Assembly (NCBI RefSeq): GCF_026153295.1 | Contig: NZ_CP110616.1 | Location: 47,008-111,007 of the forward strand | Source of the DNA: Rhodococcus antarcticus | GTDB taxonomy: Bacteria > Actinomycetota > Actinomycetes > Mycobacteriales > Mycobacteriaceae | Length of the DNA stretch: 64,000 bases | Direction: 5' to 3' | In this document: one piece after another, positions 9,125-17,889 of the stretch | How the letters are laid out: each line of letters starts with the position of its first letter | Numbering within the stretch: the first letter of the stretch is position 1 | The notes under the pieces: generated by a model | Told to the model about the DNA's origin: nothing | What the model saw: the letters and a program-made list of their open reading frames with translations, nothing else | Databases searched by the model: none | Translations under genes and position numbers: made by a program

Positions 9125-10111
9125 TCAGGCGCCGGGGAGCACGTTGTCCTTGATATTGGGCACTGCGGTCAGGATGCCGTACTTGACCATGCTCTCGGCG
9201 ACCTGCTGCATGGATCCGAAGTCAACGTTCTGGTTCCACACCGGTAGCGAGACCCCGGCGACCTTCTCTGCCGGGACGCCCTGCAGCTTTGCTAGGGCCG
9301 CCTTGAACTCGTCAGGGTTCTTGGCGACGTAGTCGGCGGTCCGGGTGTGCGCTTTTTGGAACTTCGTCACGGCATCAGGGTTCGCGGCCGCCCACTTGGT
9401 CGAGGTGGCGATGAGGCCGATCTGCATGCTCGGGTCGTACTCCGCGTAGGGGTACATGATGGCCCGGTTGCCCTTGGCCAGGCCGATGCTGCTGAAGGGC
9501 TCGATAATCCAGATCGCATCGACCGACTGCTTCGCCAGGGCGGCAAGCATGTCCGGGAAACCGACCTCCACGAACTTGACCTGCGAGGAGTCGATCCCTG
9601 CCTTGTCGAGGGCGCCCCGGATGGTGATGGTCCCGATGTTGTTGAGGTTGTTGACCGCGATGGTCTTACCTGCGAGGTCGCCGGGCTTCTTGATCGGAGA
9701 GTCGGCGGGCACCTGGACGGTGGAGAAGTCGGCCTTGGGATCTGCTGTGGCGGCGCTACCCGGTCCCACGAGGCTCAACGGGAGCCCTTGGGCGCGGGCG
9801 TTGACCCAGGTGACCACGTCGTTGCCCGTCAGGTCGGTCGCACCGGACAGGACGCTTGTAACCTGCTGGGAACCGCCAGGGATGGGGGTGACGGTGACGT
9901 TAAGGCCTTCGTCTTTGTAAAAGCCCTTGTCGACACCGAACTGCATGAACAGCTGCGGGATGCCCGGGGTCTCGCCCACGTTAATCGCCACCGTGCCGTC
10001 CGCAGCGGGCTGCGCCGCCGACCCACCACCACCGCCGCAGCCCGCGAGCAGCAGCGTGCTGACGGCGAGGACGGCGGTGGCGATCCTCCGAGTCGTGCGT
10101 ATCCGGCGCAT
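9125..10111 (-). CDS. ABC transporter substrate-binding lipoprotein, NMT1/THI5/SsuA-like
   Basis: A 328-residue secreted lipoprotein. It has a basic N-terminus (MRRIRTTRR), a hydrophobic core and the lipobox LLLAGC followed by a Gly/Ser linker, then a periplasmic-binding fold typical of NMT1/SsuA proteins. AGGACAGCA precedes ATG 10111. The longer in-frame start at 10177 would bury the signal peptide and is rejected. It delivers substrate to the downstream permeases and ATPase. The location next to a class A hydroxylase gene suggests an aromatic acid or related compound. Confidence 0.9.
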   Translation of the reverse strand: MRRIRTTRRIATAVLAVSTLLLAGCGGGGGSAAQPAADGTVAINVGETPGIPQLFMQFGVDKGFYKDEGLNVTVTPIPGGSQQVTSVLSGATDLTGNDVVTWVNARAQGLPLSLVGPGSAATADPKADFSTVQVPADSPIKKPGDLAGKTIAVNNLNNIGTITIRGALDKAGIDSSQVKFVEVGFPDMLAALAKQSVDAIWIIEPFSSIGLAKGNRAIMYPYAEYDPSMQIGLIATSTKWAAANPDAVTKFQKAHTRTADYVAKNPDEFKAALAKLQGVPAEKVAGVSLPVWNQNVDFGSMQQVAESMVKYGILTAVPNIKDNVLPGA

Positions 10112-10186
10112 TGCTGTCCTGTCGTCGATGGTCAAGTGAGGGGGAGAGAACCACACATCGCCGCTAGTCGGAATCATTTGGCGACG

Positions 10187-10205
10187 TGTTCTGGCAGGTA
10201 GAACA
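10187..10205. promoter_or_regulatory. Inverted repeat TGTTCT-N7-AGAACA upstream of the ABC operon
   Basis: Perfect 6-bp arms at 10187-10192 and 10200-10205 lie in the 150-bp gap between the hydroxylase stop and the binding-protein start. Possible operator for one of the neighbouring IclR regulators. Presence is certain; the role is inference. Confidence 0.35.
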
Positions 10206-10263
10206 TCGTGAAACGCGGCCCCGGGCGCCGTCGGCTCGAGGACCGTCCTGAGGGTGCGCCGGC

Positions 10264-11490
10264 TCAGCGGGCGTACCCCGCGAGCGTCTCGTAGCCGCCG
10301 ATGATGCGACGCATCTCCTCGTGGGAGATGACGTCGTTGATGTCGGCGAACGGCTGATCGCCCGTCCGCTCGTACACCTCGCGCAAGATGGCGTCCGGGG
10401 GGTTCGTCCGGTTGGTCGTGACGATTTGGGCAGTGACCGGCAGGCGCTCATGTTCGTACGCCGTGAGAGCTTCGGCGGTGGAGTGCGGCGGTGAGTCCAG
10501 CAGCTGTTGGGCCAGGATGCGTGCGTCCAGGATCGACTGTCCGGCCCCGTTCGAGCCGCGGGGCACCATGGGGTGTGCGGCGTCGCCCAACACCGTGAGC
10601 CGACCGAAGCTCCAGCGGTCCAGGGGGTCTTGGTCGACCATCGGGTACTCCAGGACGACTTCGGAGGACCGCATCAGCGCCGGGACGTCGAGCCAGTCGA
10701 AGTGCCAGTCGTCGAAGGCGGCGATGAAGTCCTCGAGCCGGCCCGTGCGGTTCCAGTCTCGGCGGTGGTGCTGGGGAGTTTCAATCTCCGCTACCCAGTT
10801 GACCAGCTGCCGACCCTGGGTATCGACGTTGTTGCGGATCGGGTAGACGACGAGTTTGCCGGTCGTCAGCCACCCCGCACGCACCATCGACGCACCGGTG
10901 AGGAAGGGTTCGGCGACGGTGACCCCGCGCCACATGTTGACACCGGAGTACCGGGGTGCGCCCTCGTCGGGGTGCAGCATCTTCCGTATCGCGGAGTGGA
11001 TGCCGTCGCAGCCGACGACGGCGCGACCTCGCTGCGGTGGCAGGGCATCGCCGTCAGGGTCGATGAAGTGCGCCACGGCGCTCTCGTCGTCCTGGGTGGC
11101 GCCGGTGCACCGCCAGCCGGTGACGACGCTGTCGGCACCGAGACGGTCGAGGACGGCGGCGAGGAGCACTCCCTGGAGGTCGCCTCGATGGATGGAGTAC
11201 TGAGGCACTTCGTAGCCAGCCGCCAGGCCTGCTGGCTGCCGATAGATCAGCTGACCGAAGCGGTTGTAGAACGCGGACTCCTCCGTGAGGACCGCGACGG
11301 AGGACAGCTCCGCTTCAAGTCCGAGGCGTGTCAAAGCCCGCGAGGCGTGGGGGAGGACGTTGATGCCGACCCCCACCGGCGCGATTTCGGCGACCCCCTC
11401 ATAGACGCGGCAGGGGATGCCGACCGCGTGCAGCTCGAGAGCCAAGGTCAGCCCACCGATGCCGGCGCCGATGATGACGACGTTGTCCAT
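10264..11490 (-). CDS. FAD-dependent aromatic hydroxylase, class A (3-hydroxybenzoate 6-hydroxylase / salicylate hydroxylase-like)
   Basis: A 408-residue flavoprotein with all three class A hydroxylase motifs: N-terminal GxGxxG (VIIGAGIGGLTLA), the DG motif (GCDGIHSAIR) and the GD motif (LGDAAHPMVPRGSNGAGQ). These NAD(P)H-dependent enzymes add OH to phenolic acids. AAGGAGAA precedes ATG 11490. Because gentisate dioxygenase and the two following pathway enzymes are encoded 2 kb away, a 3-hydroxybenzoate 6-hydroxylase (making gentisate) is the best guess. Salicylate 5- or 1-hydroxylation cannot be excluded from sequence. It is transcribed divergently from an IclR regulator. Confidence 0.85.
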   Translation of the reverse strand: MDNVVIIGAGIGGLTLALELHAVGIPCRVYEGVAEIAPVGVGINVLPHASRALTRLGLEAELSSVAVLTEESAFYNRFGQLIYRQPAGLAAGYEVPQYSIHRGDLQGVLLAAVLDRLGADSVVTGWRCTGATQDDESAVAHFIDPDGDALPPQRGRAVVGCDGIHSAIRKMLHPDEGAPRYSGVNMWRGVTVAEPFLTGASMVRAGWLTTGKLVVYPIRNNVDTQGRQLVNWVAEIETPQHHRRDWNRTGRLEDFIAAFDDWHFDWLDVPALMRSSEVVLEYPMVDQDPLDRWSFGRLTVLGDAAHPMVPRGSNGAGQSILDARILAQQLLDSPPHSTAEALTAYEHERLPVTAQIVTTNRTNPPDAILREVYERTGDQPFADINDVISHEEMRRIIGGYETLAGYAR

Positions 11491-11618
11491 GGTTCTCCTT
11501 CGGCGGCCACGTGGGCCGTGCGGTGGTGATTGGCCGCCGAAGGCCTGCTGTACGCGCGTCGACGAGCCGTGTCGCTTCCTTGCCTGCCAAACGCTCAGGT
11601 CGAACGAGCGTAGCGTCG

Positions 11619-11658
11619 TGCGGAACGTCTCCAGGAGTCATTTCTGTTCTGCGGAACG
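11619..11658. promoter_or_regulatory. Direct repeats TGCGGAACG, 31 bp apart, in divergent hydroxylase/IclR gap
   Basis: TGCGGAACG occurs at 11619-11627 and again at 11650-11658. The second copy forms part of a dyad (GTTCTGCGGAAC). A similar CCGCGGAAGCG lies in the gentisate dioxygenase promoter region. Candidate IclR operators; role inferred. Confidence 0.35.
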
Positions 11659-11781
11659 CGTGGCGTAAAGACATCAACGATGCGACGTTATCCACGGTCC
11701 AGGACGCTGAGCCTGGCGTCGGCCGGCGAGGGAACCCCGTCCCGGCCTCTCCCACCACGCTTCTGCAGAAGAGGACGGACG

Positions 11782-12543
11782 ATGGGCGAAGGCGCTGCGG
11801 CAACTGGTATCGGCTCAGCGGCGAACGCTCTGCGGGTGTTGCTCCTGCTCAAGGACCGCCGATCCGTTCGGGTGACCGATGTGAGTGACGAGCTGGGGGT
11901 GGGAAGGTCCACCGCCCACCGGTTGCTCGCCACTCTTGTCCAGTACGACTTCGTCACCCAGGACCGAGCCACTCGGGCCTACCGGCCCGGCCGGGTCTTT
12001 TTCGAGCTGGGCCTGGCGGCCGTCGGCGACCTCGAGGTGCGCCGCAAATCTCGCCGCCACGTCGAAAGGCTGTCTGCGGCGGTTGGCGAGACTGTGCACC
12101 TGCTGGTCCTCGAGGGGCCTGGCGCGCGGTTCGTCGATGGAGTCGAGGGCGAGCACCCGGTGAGGGTGGGTCTGCGCATCGGCCAGCTGCTGCCGGCGAG
12201 TACGACGTCGGGGGGTAAGGCGCTCCTTGCCGAGCTGCCCTTCGAGGACGTGAAGGCGCTCTACCCCGACGGACTCCCACGCCTGACAGAGGAGACGATC
12301 ACGCTGTTCTGCGCACTGGAATCTGAGCTGCAGGCTGTCCGGGAGCAGGGGTACGCCCTGAACAGAAGCGAGAGCACCAGAGGGCTGACGGCGGTAGCCG
12401 TGGTGATCCGGGACGCGCGTGAACGGGCGGTCGCAGCCCTCGCGGTGTCCATGCCCAGCGCGCATCTAGCAGCGGGTGACCTCCCCCTGCTCGTGGCTTC
12501 CATAGGCGAGGCAGCGGAAGCCATCGGCGCAGACCTCCGCTGA
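11782..12543 (+). CDS. IclR-family transcriptional regulator
   Basis: A 253-residue regulator. The N-terminal winged helix-turn-helix spans about residues 20-75 (VTDVSDELGVGRSTAHRLLATL), followed by the IclR effector-binding domain (LLPASTTSGGKALLA; LNRSESTRGLTAVAVVI). ATG 11782 lies just after GAGG and fits the family length. The longer frame adds a Pro/Arg-rich tail without homology. It is divergent from the class A hydroxylase gene and likely controls it and the ABC importer in response to an aromatic effector. It converges, with 8 bases between, on a second IclR gene. Confidence 0.9.
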   Translation: MGEGAAATGIGSAANALRVLLLLKDRRSVRVTDVSDELGVGRSTAHRLLATLVQYDFVTQDRATRAYRPGRVFFELGLAAVGDLEVRRKSRRHVERLSAAVGETVHLLVLEGPGARFVDGVEGEHPVRVGLRIGQLLPASTTSGGKALLAELPFEDVKALYPDGLPRLTEETITLFCALESELQAVREQGYALNRSESTRGLTAVAVVIRDARERAVAALAVSMPSAHLAAGDLPLLVASIGEAAEAIGADLR

Positions 12544-12551
12544 GCGCTTCC

Positions 12552-13283
12552 TCAGGGTGCGGCGAGGTCCCTGGAGACCGCGGCGCAGGCTCCCTGCAGC
12601 ACCGCCGTGTACGTGGACAAGCTTTGGCGGTCGAACCGGGCAGACGGGACGGCCAGGGAGAGGGCGCCGAGGGGGCAGCCGTCCTGCCCCAGAACGGCCA
12701 CCCCCACTGCGGTAACCCCGGCCTCGGTCTCCTGGTCGTTGACGGCGAACCCGTGCCTCCGTGCGAGAGCGAGATGCTTGCGCAGGCGTTCGATGTCCAG
12801 CTCTACCTCGCCGTAGAGCTCGTTGAGCTCGTCGTGGGACAGGAAGGCCAGGAGTACCTTCCCGCCGGCCACGCAGTGCGCGGGCAGGACCTTTCCGGAA
12901 CGGTCTCCGACCCGGAGCATGCGGTCACACTCGACCGACTCGAGGAACCGCACGTCCACGCCGACCCGGACCTGCAGGCTCACCGTCTCGTTCACTCGGG
13001 CCACGAGGGCGTGCATGTGAGGCAGTGCGGCTTTGCGTAGTCGCATCGAGGGCGCCGCTGACGCGGGCCCCAGCACCGGGCCGGGGAAGTACCTGCGATC
13101 GTCGCCCTGGGTCGCCAGGTCGCGATACACCAACATCGCGAGCAGCCGGTGCGCAGTGGACCTCGCCACCCCGACCAGCTCTGCGGCCTCCGAGACCGAC
13201 AGTGCCCCCTCCTGCTGCAGCAGCTGCGCCAGGTGCAGCGCATGGTCAACCGACGCGATGGCGTACACCGGCTTGTTCTTCAC
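12552..13283 (-). CDS. IclR-family transcriptional regulator (divergent from gentisate operon)
   Basis: A 243-residue IclR protein with an N-terminal wHTH (VSEAAELVGVARSTAHRLLAML) and a C-terminal effector domain (VLPAHCVAGGKVLLAFL; VNDQETEAGVTAVGVAV). It starts at GTG 13283 after AGGGAG. It is divergently transcribed from the gentisate dioxygenase gene across 66 bases, the usual arrangement for a pathway-specific regulator such as GenR of corynebacteria. The direction of control (activator or repressor) is not visible. Confidence 0.9.
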   Translation of the reverse strand: MKNKPVYAIASVDHALHLAQLLQQEGALSVSEAAELVGVARSTAHRLLAMLVYRDLATQGDDRRYFPGPVLGPASAAPSMRLRKAALPHMHALVARVNETVSLQVRVGVDVRFLESVECDRMLRVGDRSGKVLPAHCVAGGKVLLAFLSHDELNELYGEVELDIERLRKHLALARRHGFAVNDQETEAGVTAVGVAVLGQDGCPLGALSLAVPSARFDRQSLSTYTAVLQGACAAVSRDLAAP

Positions 13284-13349
13284 GTCAGAACTCCCTAGAT
13301 CGCTCAGCAGAACGACACTAGCGTCCGCGGAAGCGAAAGGAGTGCTGCC
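13284..13349. promoter_or_regulatory. Divergent promoter region IclR / gentisate operon with TCCGCGGA palindrome
   Basis: A 66-bp gap holding the palindrome TCCGCGGA (13324-13331) just upstream of the AAAGGAG ribosome site of the dioxygenase gene. The core GCGGAA matches the repeats at 11619-11658. Probable IclR operator; inference. Confidence 0.45.
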
Positions 13350-14477
13350 ATGTCCTTGGAGACACCCACGTCACCTGTCCGGCTGACCGCCGTGGACTCG
13401 CCGACGCAGCCGCCGGCGACCCCAGAGCTCGACGACCTGTACCGCGGCTTCGAGAGGGAGCTGCTCGTTCCTCTGTGGACCGAGATCGGTGACCTCATGC
13501 CACTCAGCCCGCAGCCGAGTGCCGTCCCGCACCTCTGGCACTGGGGATCAATGCTCCCGTTGGCGGAACGGGCGGGTGACCTCGTCCCCGTGGGACGCGG
13601 AGGTGAGCGCCGGGCGATCGCCCTGGCCAATCCCGGGTTGGGCGGGCGCCCCTTCGCGACCCCGACCCTCTGGGCCGCCATCCAGTACCTGCGCCCCGAC
13701 GAGGTGGCCCCGGAGCACCGCCACACGCAGAACGCCTTCCGCTTCGTCATCGAGGGTGAGGGCGTGTGGACGGTCGTCGACGGCGACCCCGTCGCGATGC
13801 GTCGCGGCGACTTCCTGCTGACCCCCGGCTGGCGGTGGCACGGCCACCACAACGTGGCCACCGAACCGATGGCCTGGCTCGACGGCCTCGACATACCCTT
13901 CGTGCACGGCACCGACAGCGCCTTTTTCGAGTTTGGGTCCGAACAGGTCTCGACAACGGAGACACCTCGCATCTCCCGGGGGGAACGGCTGTGGGGCCAC
14001 CCCGGTCTCACCCCGGTGTCACAGGCTGGGAACCGGTCCCAGCCGCACTCGCCGCTCATGGCCTACCGGTGGGAGCACACCGACGCCGCACTCCGCGAGC
14101 AGCTCGCACTCGAAACTGAGGGCGCGCCAGGGGTACTCGAGCCGGGTCACGCCGCGGTGCGTTTCAGCCACCCCGGCACAGGTGAGGACGTCATGCCGAC
14201 CCTCCGGGCTGAGTTCCACCGGTTCCGAGACGGCGCAACGAGTGCGACGAGGCGGGAGGTCGGCTCCTCGGTGTGGCAGGTCTTCGAGGGGACGGGAACC
14301 GCGCGTGTCGGCGACCAGGAGTGGCAGCTGACGCGTGGTGACCTCTTCGTGGTTCCGTCCTGGCAGCCGCTGACGATCAGCGCGGAGTCCGGGCTCGACT
14401 TGTTCCGCTTCAGCGACACCCCCATCTTCGAACGACTGCACCAGTACCGCGTGCAGGTGGAAGGAACGCACTCGTGA
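13350..14477 (+). CDS. Gentisate 1,2-dioxygenase (bicupin)
   Basis: A 375-residue two-cupin ring-cleavage enzyme that opens gentisate to maleylpyruvate with Fe(II) and O2. The first cupin carries the iron ligands His123 and His125 (PEHRHTQNAFRFV) and the distal His pair in GWRWHGHHN. A second, degenerate cupin occupies about residues 270-360. AAAGGAG precedes ATG 13350. It is the first gene of a three-gene operon whose next two members complete the gentisate pathway, which makes the assignment firm. Its stop overlaps the next start (GTGA). Confidence 0.93.
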   Translation: MSLETPTSPVRLTAVDSPTQPPATPELDDLYRGFERELLVPLWTEIGDLMPLSPQPSAVPHLWHWGSMLPLAERAGDLVPVGRGGERRAIALANPGLGGRPFATPTLWAAIQYLRPDEVAPEHRHTQNAFRFVIEGEGVWTVVDGDPVAMRRGDFLLTPGWRWHGHHNVATEPMAWLDGLDIPFVHGTDSAFFEFGSEQVSTTETPRISRGERLWGHPGLTPVSQAGNRSQPHSPLMAYRWEHTDAALREQLALETEGAPGVLEPGHAAVRFSHPGTGEDVMPTLRAEFHRFRDGATSATRREVGSSVWQVFEGTGTARVGDQEWQLTRGDLFVVPSWQPLTISAESGLDLFRFSDTPIFERLHQYRVQVEGTHS

Positions 14478-15310
14478 GGCTCGCTACTGTCCGGACTGAC
14501 AAGGGCACTCGTGCCGTCCGAGTCGAGGACGAGGAGATCGTCGACTTGGGCGTGAGCGACGTGGGTGAGCTCCTGCGTGGACCGGACTGGGCTCAGGCAG
14601 CGACCGCTGACGGTCCGCGGAGCCCCGCAGCGGACGTCGAGTTCGCCTCGCTCGTCACCGCTCCCGGAAAGATCATCTGCGTGGGTCTGAACTACCGCAC
14701 GCACATCCTGGAGATGGGGCGCGATCTCCCGACGTACCCGACGTTGTTCGCCAAGTACCCCGAAGCTCTCATTGGGGCGCACGACGACATTGCCCTGCCC
14801 GCCGAGTCCCAGGCCGTCGACTGGGAGGCGGAGCTCGGCGTCGTCATCGGCCGGAGCGTGCGCCACGCGGACGAGGCATCGGCGGCGGCGGCCATCGCCG
14901 GTTTCACCGTCGTGAACGACGTCACGATGCGCGACTGGCAGTACCGGACCACCCAGTGGTTGCAGGGCAAGACGTTCGAGGCGACGACGCCGGTGGGGCC
15001 AGTACTCGTGACCCCGGACGATCTAGAAGGCGGGGTGCGGCCCGCGCTGTCCATGAGCTGCGAGGTAGATGGCGAGAGGGTGCAGCACGCCAACACCGAC
15101 GATCTCGTCTTCGACCCCGTTGCGCTGGTTACCTACATTTCGAGCGTCCTCACGTTGAACCCGGGGGACATCATCGCCACCGGCACCCCAGGGGGAGTGG
15201 GGCACGCGCGCAAGCCCCCGCGTTACCTCAGCGATGGCGCCAGCCTCGTCACCGAGATCGCTGGCCTAGGCAGGCTCGTCAACGTCGTGCGGGCGGTTGC
15301 GGCGCGGTGA
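14474..15310 (+). CDS. Fumarylacetoacetate hydrolase-family protein, probable fumarylpyruvate hydrolase
   Basis: A 278-residue FAH-fold metal hydrolase. The conserved segments ICVGLNYRTHI, the metal-binding DWEAELGVVIG, the GFTVVNDVTMRDWQ loop and ATGTPGGVG are present. In this operon it would hydrolyse fumarylpyruvate to fumarate and pyruvate. It starts at GTG 14474, whose GTGA overlaps the dioxygenase stop, and its own stop overlaps the isomerase start in the same way. Maleylpyruvate hydrolysis is an alternative, but the coupled isomerase gene favours fumarylpyruvate. Confidence 0.9.
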   Translation: MRLATVRTDKGTRAVRVEDEEIVDLGVSDVGELLRGPDWAQAATADGPRSPAADVEFASLVTAPGKIICVGLNYRTHILEMGRDLPTYPTLFAKYPEALIGAHDDIALPAESQAVDWEAELGVVIGRSVRHADEASAAAAIAGFTVVNDVTMRDWQYRTTQWLQGKTFEATTPVGPVLVTPDDLEGGVRPALSMSCEVDGERVQHANTDDLVFDPVALVTYISSVLTLNPGDIIATGTPGGVGHARKPPRYLSDGASLVTEIAGLGRLVNVVRAVAAR

Positions 15311-16023
15311 CCACGCAGCACGACGTCACCCTGGGGTGGGTCGAGGACTACACGACCTTGCTCCTGCAAGCTGTTGACCGCCTGACAGACGATGAGCTGG
15401 GTGCACGGTCGGCGCTCCCGGGCTGGTCGCGTCGCCAGTTGCTGGCTCACATCGGGTTCAACGCCGAGGCACTGCGGCGCCTCCTTCACTGGGCGGCATC
15501 GGGGGACACGACACCCATGTACGCCTCGAAGGAGCAGCGGGCGGCGGAAATCGCCGAGGGAGCAGCCTGGGAGCCGGCTCAACTCAGACAGTTCGTCCAG
15601 GAAAGCGCGGCCAGCCTGGCAACGGACGTCGCCGAGCTCGAGGAACCGCACTGGCGGAACGAGGTCGTCACCGCCCAAGGCCGGACGGTGCCTGCGAGCG
15701 AGATCATCTGGTTGAGGGCCCGCGAGGTGTGCATCCACGTCGTGGACCTTCACACCGGTCTCGTTTTCGCCGACCTGCCCCTGGACTTCTGCAGCAGGCT
15801 CGTCACCGAGATCTGTGCGCTCCGCTCCAAACGACGGGACGGACCTCAACTTCGCCTCGTCACCGCAGAAGGTCATCCCGCGGGCGCCACCGACGGCGCC
15901 GGCACGCAGGTGACGGTGACCGGAGACGTGAACAGTCTCGCCTGCTGGCTCTCAGGGCGGGGACCCGGCTCTCTCGAGCATGGCCTTGGTCAGGACCTGC
16001 CGACAATTCCCGCCTGGATCTAG
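15307..16023 (+). CDS. Maleylpyruvate isomerase, mycothiol-dependent (MDMPI/DinB-like)
   Basis: A 238-residue protein of the mycothiol-dependent maleylpyruvate isomerase family. The zinc ligands expected from the Corynebacterium enzyme are visible as His48 (LLAHIGFN) and Glu140/His144 (REVCIHVVD). It isomerises maleylpyruvate to fumarylpyruvate with mycothiol as cofactor, which fits an actinobacterium. GTG 15307 overlaps the preceding stop. The frame is open upstream, but that part is a shadow of the hydrolase gene. Confidence 0.92.
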   Translation: MTTQHDVTLGWVEDYTTLLLQAVDRLTDDELGARSALPGWSRRQLLAHIGFNAEALRRLLHWAASGDTTPMYASKEQRAAEIAEGAAWEPAQLRQFVQESAASLATDVAELEEPHWRNEVVTAQGRTVPASEIIWLRAREVCIHVVDLHTGLVFADLPLDFCSRLVTEICALRSKRRDGPQLRLVTAEGHPAGATDGAGTQVTVTGDVNSLACWLSGRGPGSLEHGLGQDLPTIPAWI

Positions 16024-16209
16024 CGTCAGGGCCGTCGAAGAACCGGAGCGTCACGGGCCCAGGAGAGCTACGTGGTGACGGGCCACGACAAGCGTCCGAC
16101 GGTGTATCGGAATCTCAGCCCTACTCATCTCGGAGAGAGGGTGGGGGCAGGTCTCAGGCGGTTCAACCTCCCCGACGGAGAGGGATCCCCCGCCGGACAC
16201 CGCTCTTGT

Positions 16210-16848
16210 TCATCGGTTGAGGGCTGTTCCCAAGACGGTCGGGGCGACCGGTGGCACGTTCGGCCAGATCATGGCGGTGCGCACTGCGGTGGCGTCGAAC
16301 CCCGCGGCCACGACGGCGCCCTTGGTGTCTCGGCGGATCGAGCAACCCCCGGCGGCACGTCCCCACATCGGCTCCAGCAGCTGTTGGAGCCGGCCGACCC
16401 AGTGCCCCGGCGGGGCGGCGATGTGCTCGAGCAGCAGCAGCCGACCGCCGGGAACCAGGACCCGCCGAAGCTCCGCCAGCGCTCGACGCGGTTGCGCGAC
16501 CGAACAGAGCACGCAGGCGCAGAGGACCGCGTCGATGGAGCCGTCGATTAGCGGCAGGTCGTGGGCGTCCGCGGAGAGCACCGTCACCGGCACCGGACAG
16601 GCCGCCACCCGCCCGCGGGCGAGCGCACGCATGGAAGGGTCGGGCTCGACGGCGACTACCGACGTCACCGCGGGCGGCAGATGGGTGAGGTCGTGGCCGG
16701 GCCCGAGACCCAGGATCAGCAGCCGCCCGCTCGCGTCGGCCAGGACCGATGCGCGCAGCTGGCCGTAGCCGCCACGTTCCCCGGCTGCAGCGACGAGCCG
16801 GTAGACCTGGGCGAAGACTGGGTGGGCGTGGTCGTGCTCACGGCTCAT
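16210..16848 (-). CDS. Class I SAM-dependent methyltransferase
   Basis: A 212-residue methyltransferase with motif I LLILGLGPGHDL, acidic motif II region VVAVEPDPSM, motif post-I (VLSADAHDLPL) and the CVLCSV...LAELRRVLVPGGRLLLLEH segment typical of UbiE/Methyltransf_11 enzymes. ATG 16848 is the family-like start. It is a lone gene between the gentisate operon and a small membrane protein gene. The substrate is unknown. Confidence 0.85.
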   Translation of the reverse strand: MSREHDHAHPVFAQVYRLVAAAGERGGYGQLRASVLADASGRLLILGLGPGHDLTHLPPAVTSVVAVEPDPSMRALARGRVAACPVPVTVLSADAHDLPLIDGSIDAVLCACVLCSVAQPRRALAELRRVLVPGGRLLLLEHIAAPPGHWVGRLQQLLEPMWGRAAGGCSIRRDTKGAVVAAGFDATAVRTAMIWPNVPPVAPTVLGTALNR

Positions 16849-17061
16849 GGACCCAGTATCGGGTCAGCTCGGCCGGCCGTGCGCGGGCGGCGGCTGGCCT
16901 GACACCCTCGACCGCGGCGCGATCGTCAGCGGCCCGGCGCGTTGTCTGGTCCCCGCGCCTCGACACGCGGCTGTTCCCGTGGTGAGTTCCCGCCGCGCTG
17001 CGGCGTGCAAGGTGCCCCGCTGGCCGATCCCCTGCGGGACGTCAGAGACATTTGCTAACCG

Positions 17062-17286
17062 CTACCTGCGGCGTCCGTAGCGGAAGTAGATGGCGGGTAC
17101 GGCGCCCACGGCGTTCACCAACGTGATCACCGTTGCCCACCGCCACTTCGAACCCCTGACCTCATTAGCAGGGCGCCGGTAGAGGTCGACGAGCGCGGCG
17201 ACCTTCAGCACACCTTCGACGGCTCCTCCCACCACGAGCAGCTGGCGAACGCGAGGATCGAGCTCGGTCCATCTCTTCCTGGCCAC
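17062..17286 (-). CDS. Small membrane protein (PLDc_N-like)
   Basis: A 74-residue protein with two hydrophobic helices (about residues 16-36 and 49-64) joined by a basic loop (RRPANEVRGSKWRW), ending in RYGRRR. The loop pattern, RP..V.GSKW.W, resembles the phospholipase D N-terminal membrane domain (PLDc_N) found as stand-alone small proteins in actinobacteria. GGAGGG lies 7 bases before GTG 17286. Function unknown. Confidence 0.7.
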   Translation of the reverse strand: MARKRWTELDPRVRQLLVVGGAVEGVLKVAALVDLYRRPANEVRGSKWRWATVITLVNAVGAVPAIYFRYGRRR

Positions 17287-17375
17287 GGACGTACCCTCCG
17301 CCCTGGTCCCTCTCACAGCAAGAGCCTTGGGCGGATCGACGACCGGTCGGCGTTCCGCTACCGGACGCGTCGTGA

Positions 17376-17636
17376 CTACTGCTCGTAGACGTCGCGTCGA
17401 TGCCCGAGCCGCACGACGACCACCAGCAGAACGTCGTCCTCCACGGTGTAGACGATGCGGTAGTCACCTACCCGCACACGAAGACCCGGGCGCCCCTGCA
17501 GGGCGCGTGCGCCCGGTGGTCGCGGATCCTGGGCGAGGAGCGCGATGGCGCCCTGCACGCGTCGTCGAGCCTGGGGATCGAGCTTGCGAAGTGCGCGGGC
17601 CGCGGCCGGACGCAGCTCTATTCGGTAGGCGCTCAC
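17376..17636 (-). CDS. RelE/ParE-family toxin
   Basis: An 86-residue RelE-fold protein (YRIELRPAAARALRKLD; RVRVGDYRIVYTVEDDVLLVVVVRLGHRRDVY) with the basic residues expected of a ribosome-dependent mRNA interferase. It starts at GTG 17636, overlapping the antitoxin stop by four bases (GTGA). Genes downstream are unrelated. Confidence 0.88.
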   Translation of the reverse strand: MSAYRIELRPAAARALRKLDPQARRRVQGAIALLAQDPRPPGARALQGRPGLRVRVGDYRIVYTVEDDVLLVVVVRLGHRRDVYEQ

Positions 17637-17881
17637 TCCCAGCCGAGGTCAGCCTTGACCTGCTCCCACGGGATATTCGGCCCCTCCTCGGCCATCGCCG
17701 CGTCGAACGCCGCCACGTCTTCCACCTCTTCGAGGGCCGTCATCAGCTGCTCGTACCGTTCGGGACTCACCAGCACCCCAGCCAGGCGGCCTCGACGCTC
17801 CACGAACACGGCTTCGGTACGGGCAGTCTCCATCGCGTCAGGCAGGTGGTCCCGGGCGTCGCTGATGCTCATCGTGGCCAT
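17633..17881 (-). CDS. Phd/YefM-type antitoxin
   Basis: An 82-residue antitoxin. The N-terminal Phd/YefM DNA-binding fold (MSISDARDHLPDAMETARTE, then VFVERRGRLAGVLVSPERYEQL) is followed by an acidic C-terminal toxin-neutralising tail. ATG 17881 and ATG 17872 are both possible starts. It is the first gene of the toxin-antitoxin operon. A dyad of TGTACGA/TCGTACA just upstream is a likely autoregulatory operator. Confidence 0.85.
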   Translation of the reverse strand: MATMSISDARDHLPDAMETARTEAVFVERRGRLAGVLVSPERYEQLMTALEEVEDVAAFDAAMAEEGPNIPWEQVKADLGWE

Positions 17882-17889
17882 GCCCAAAC

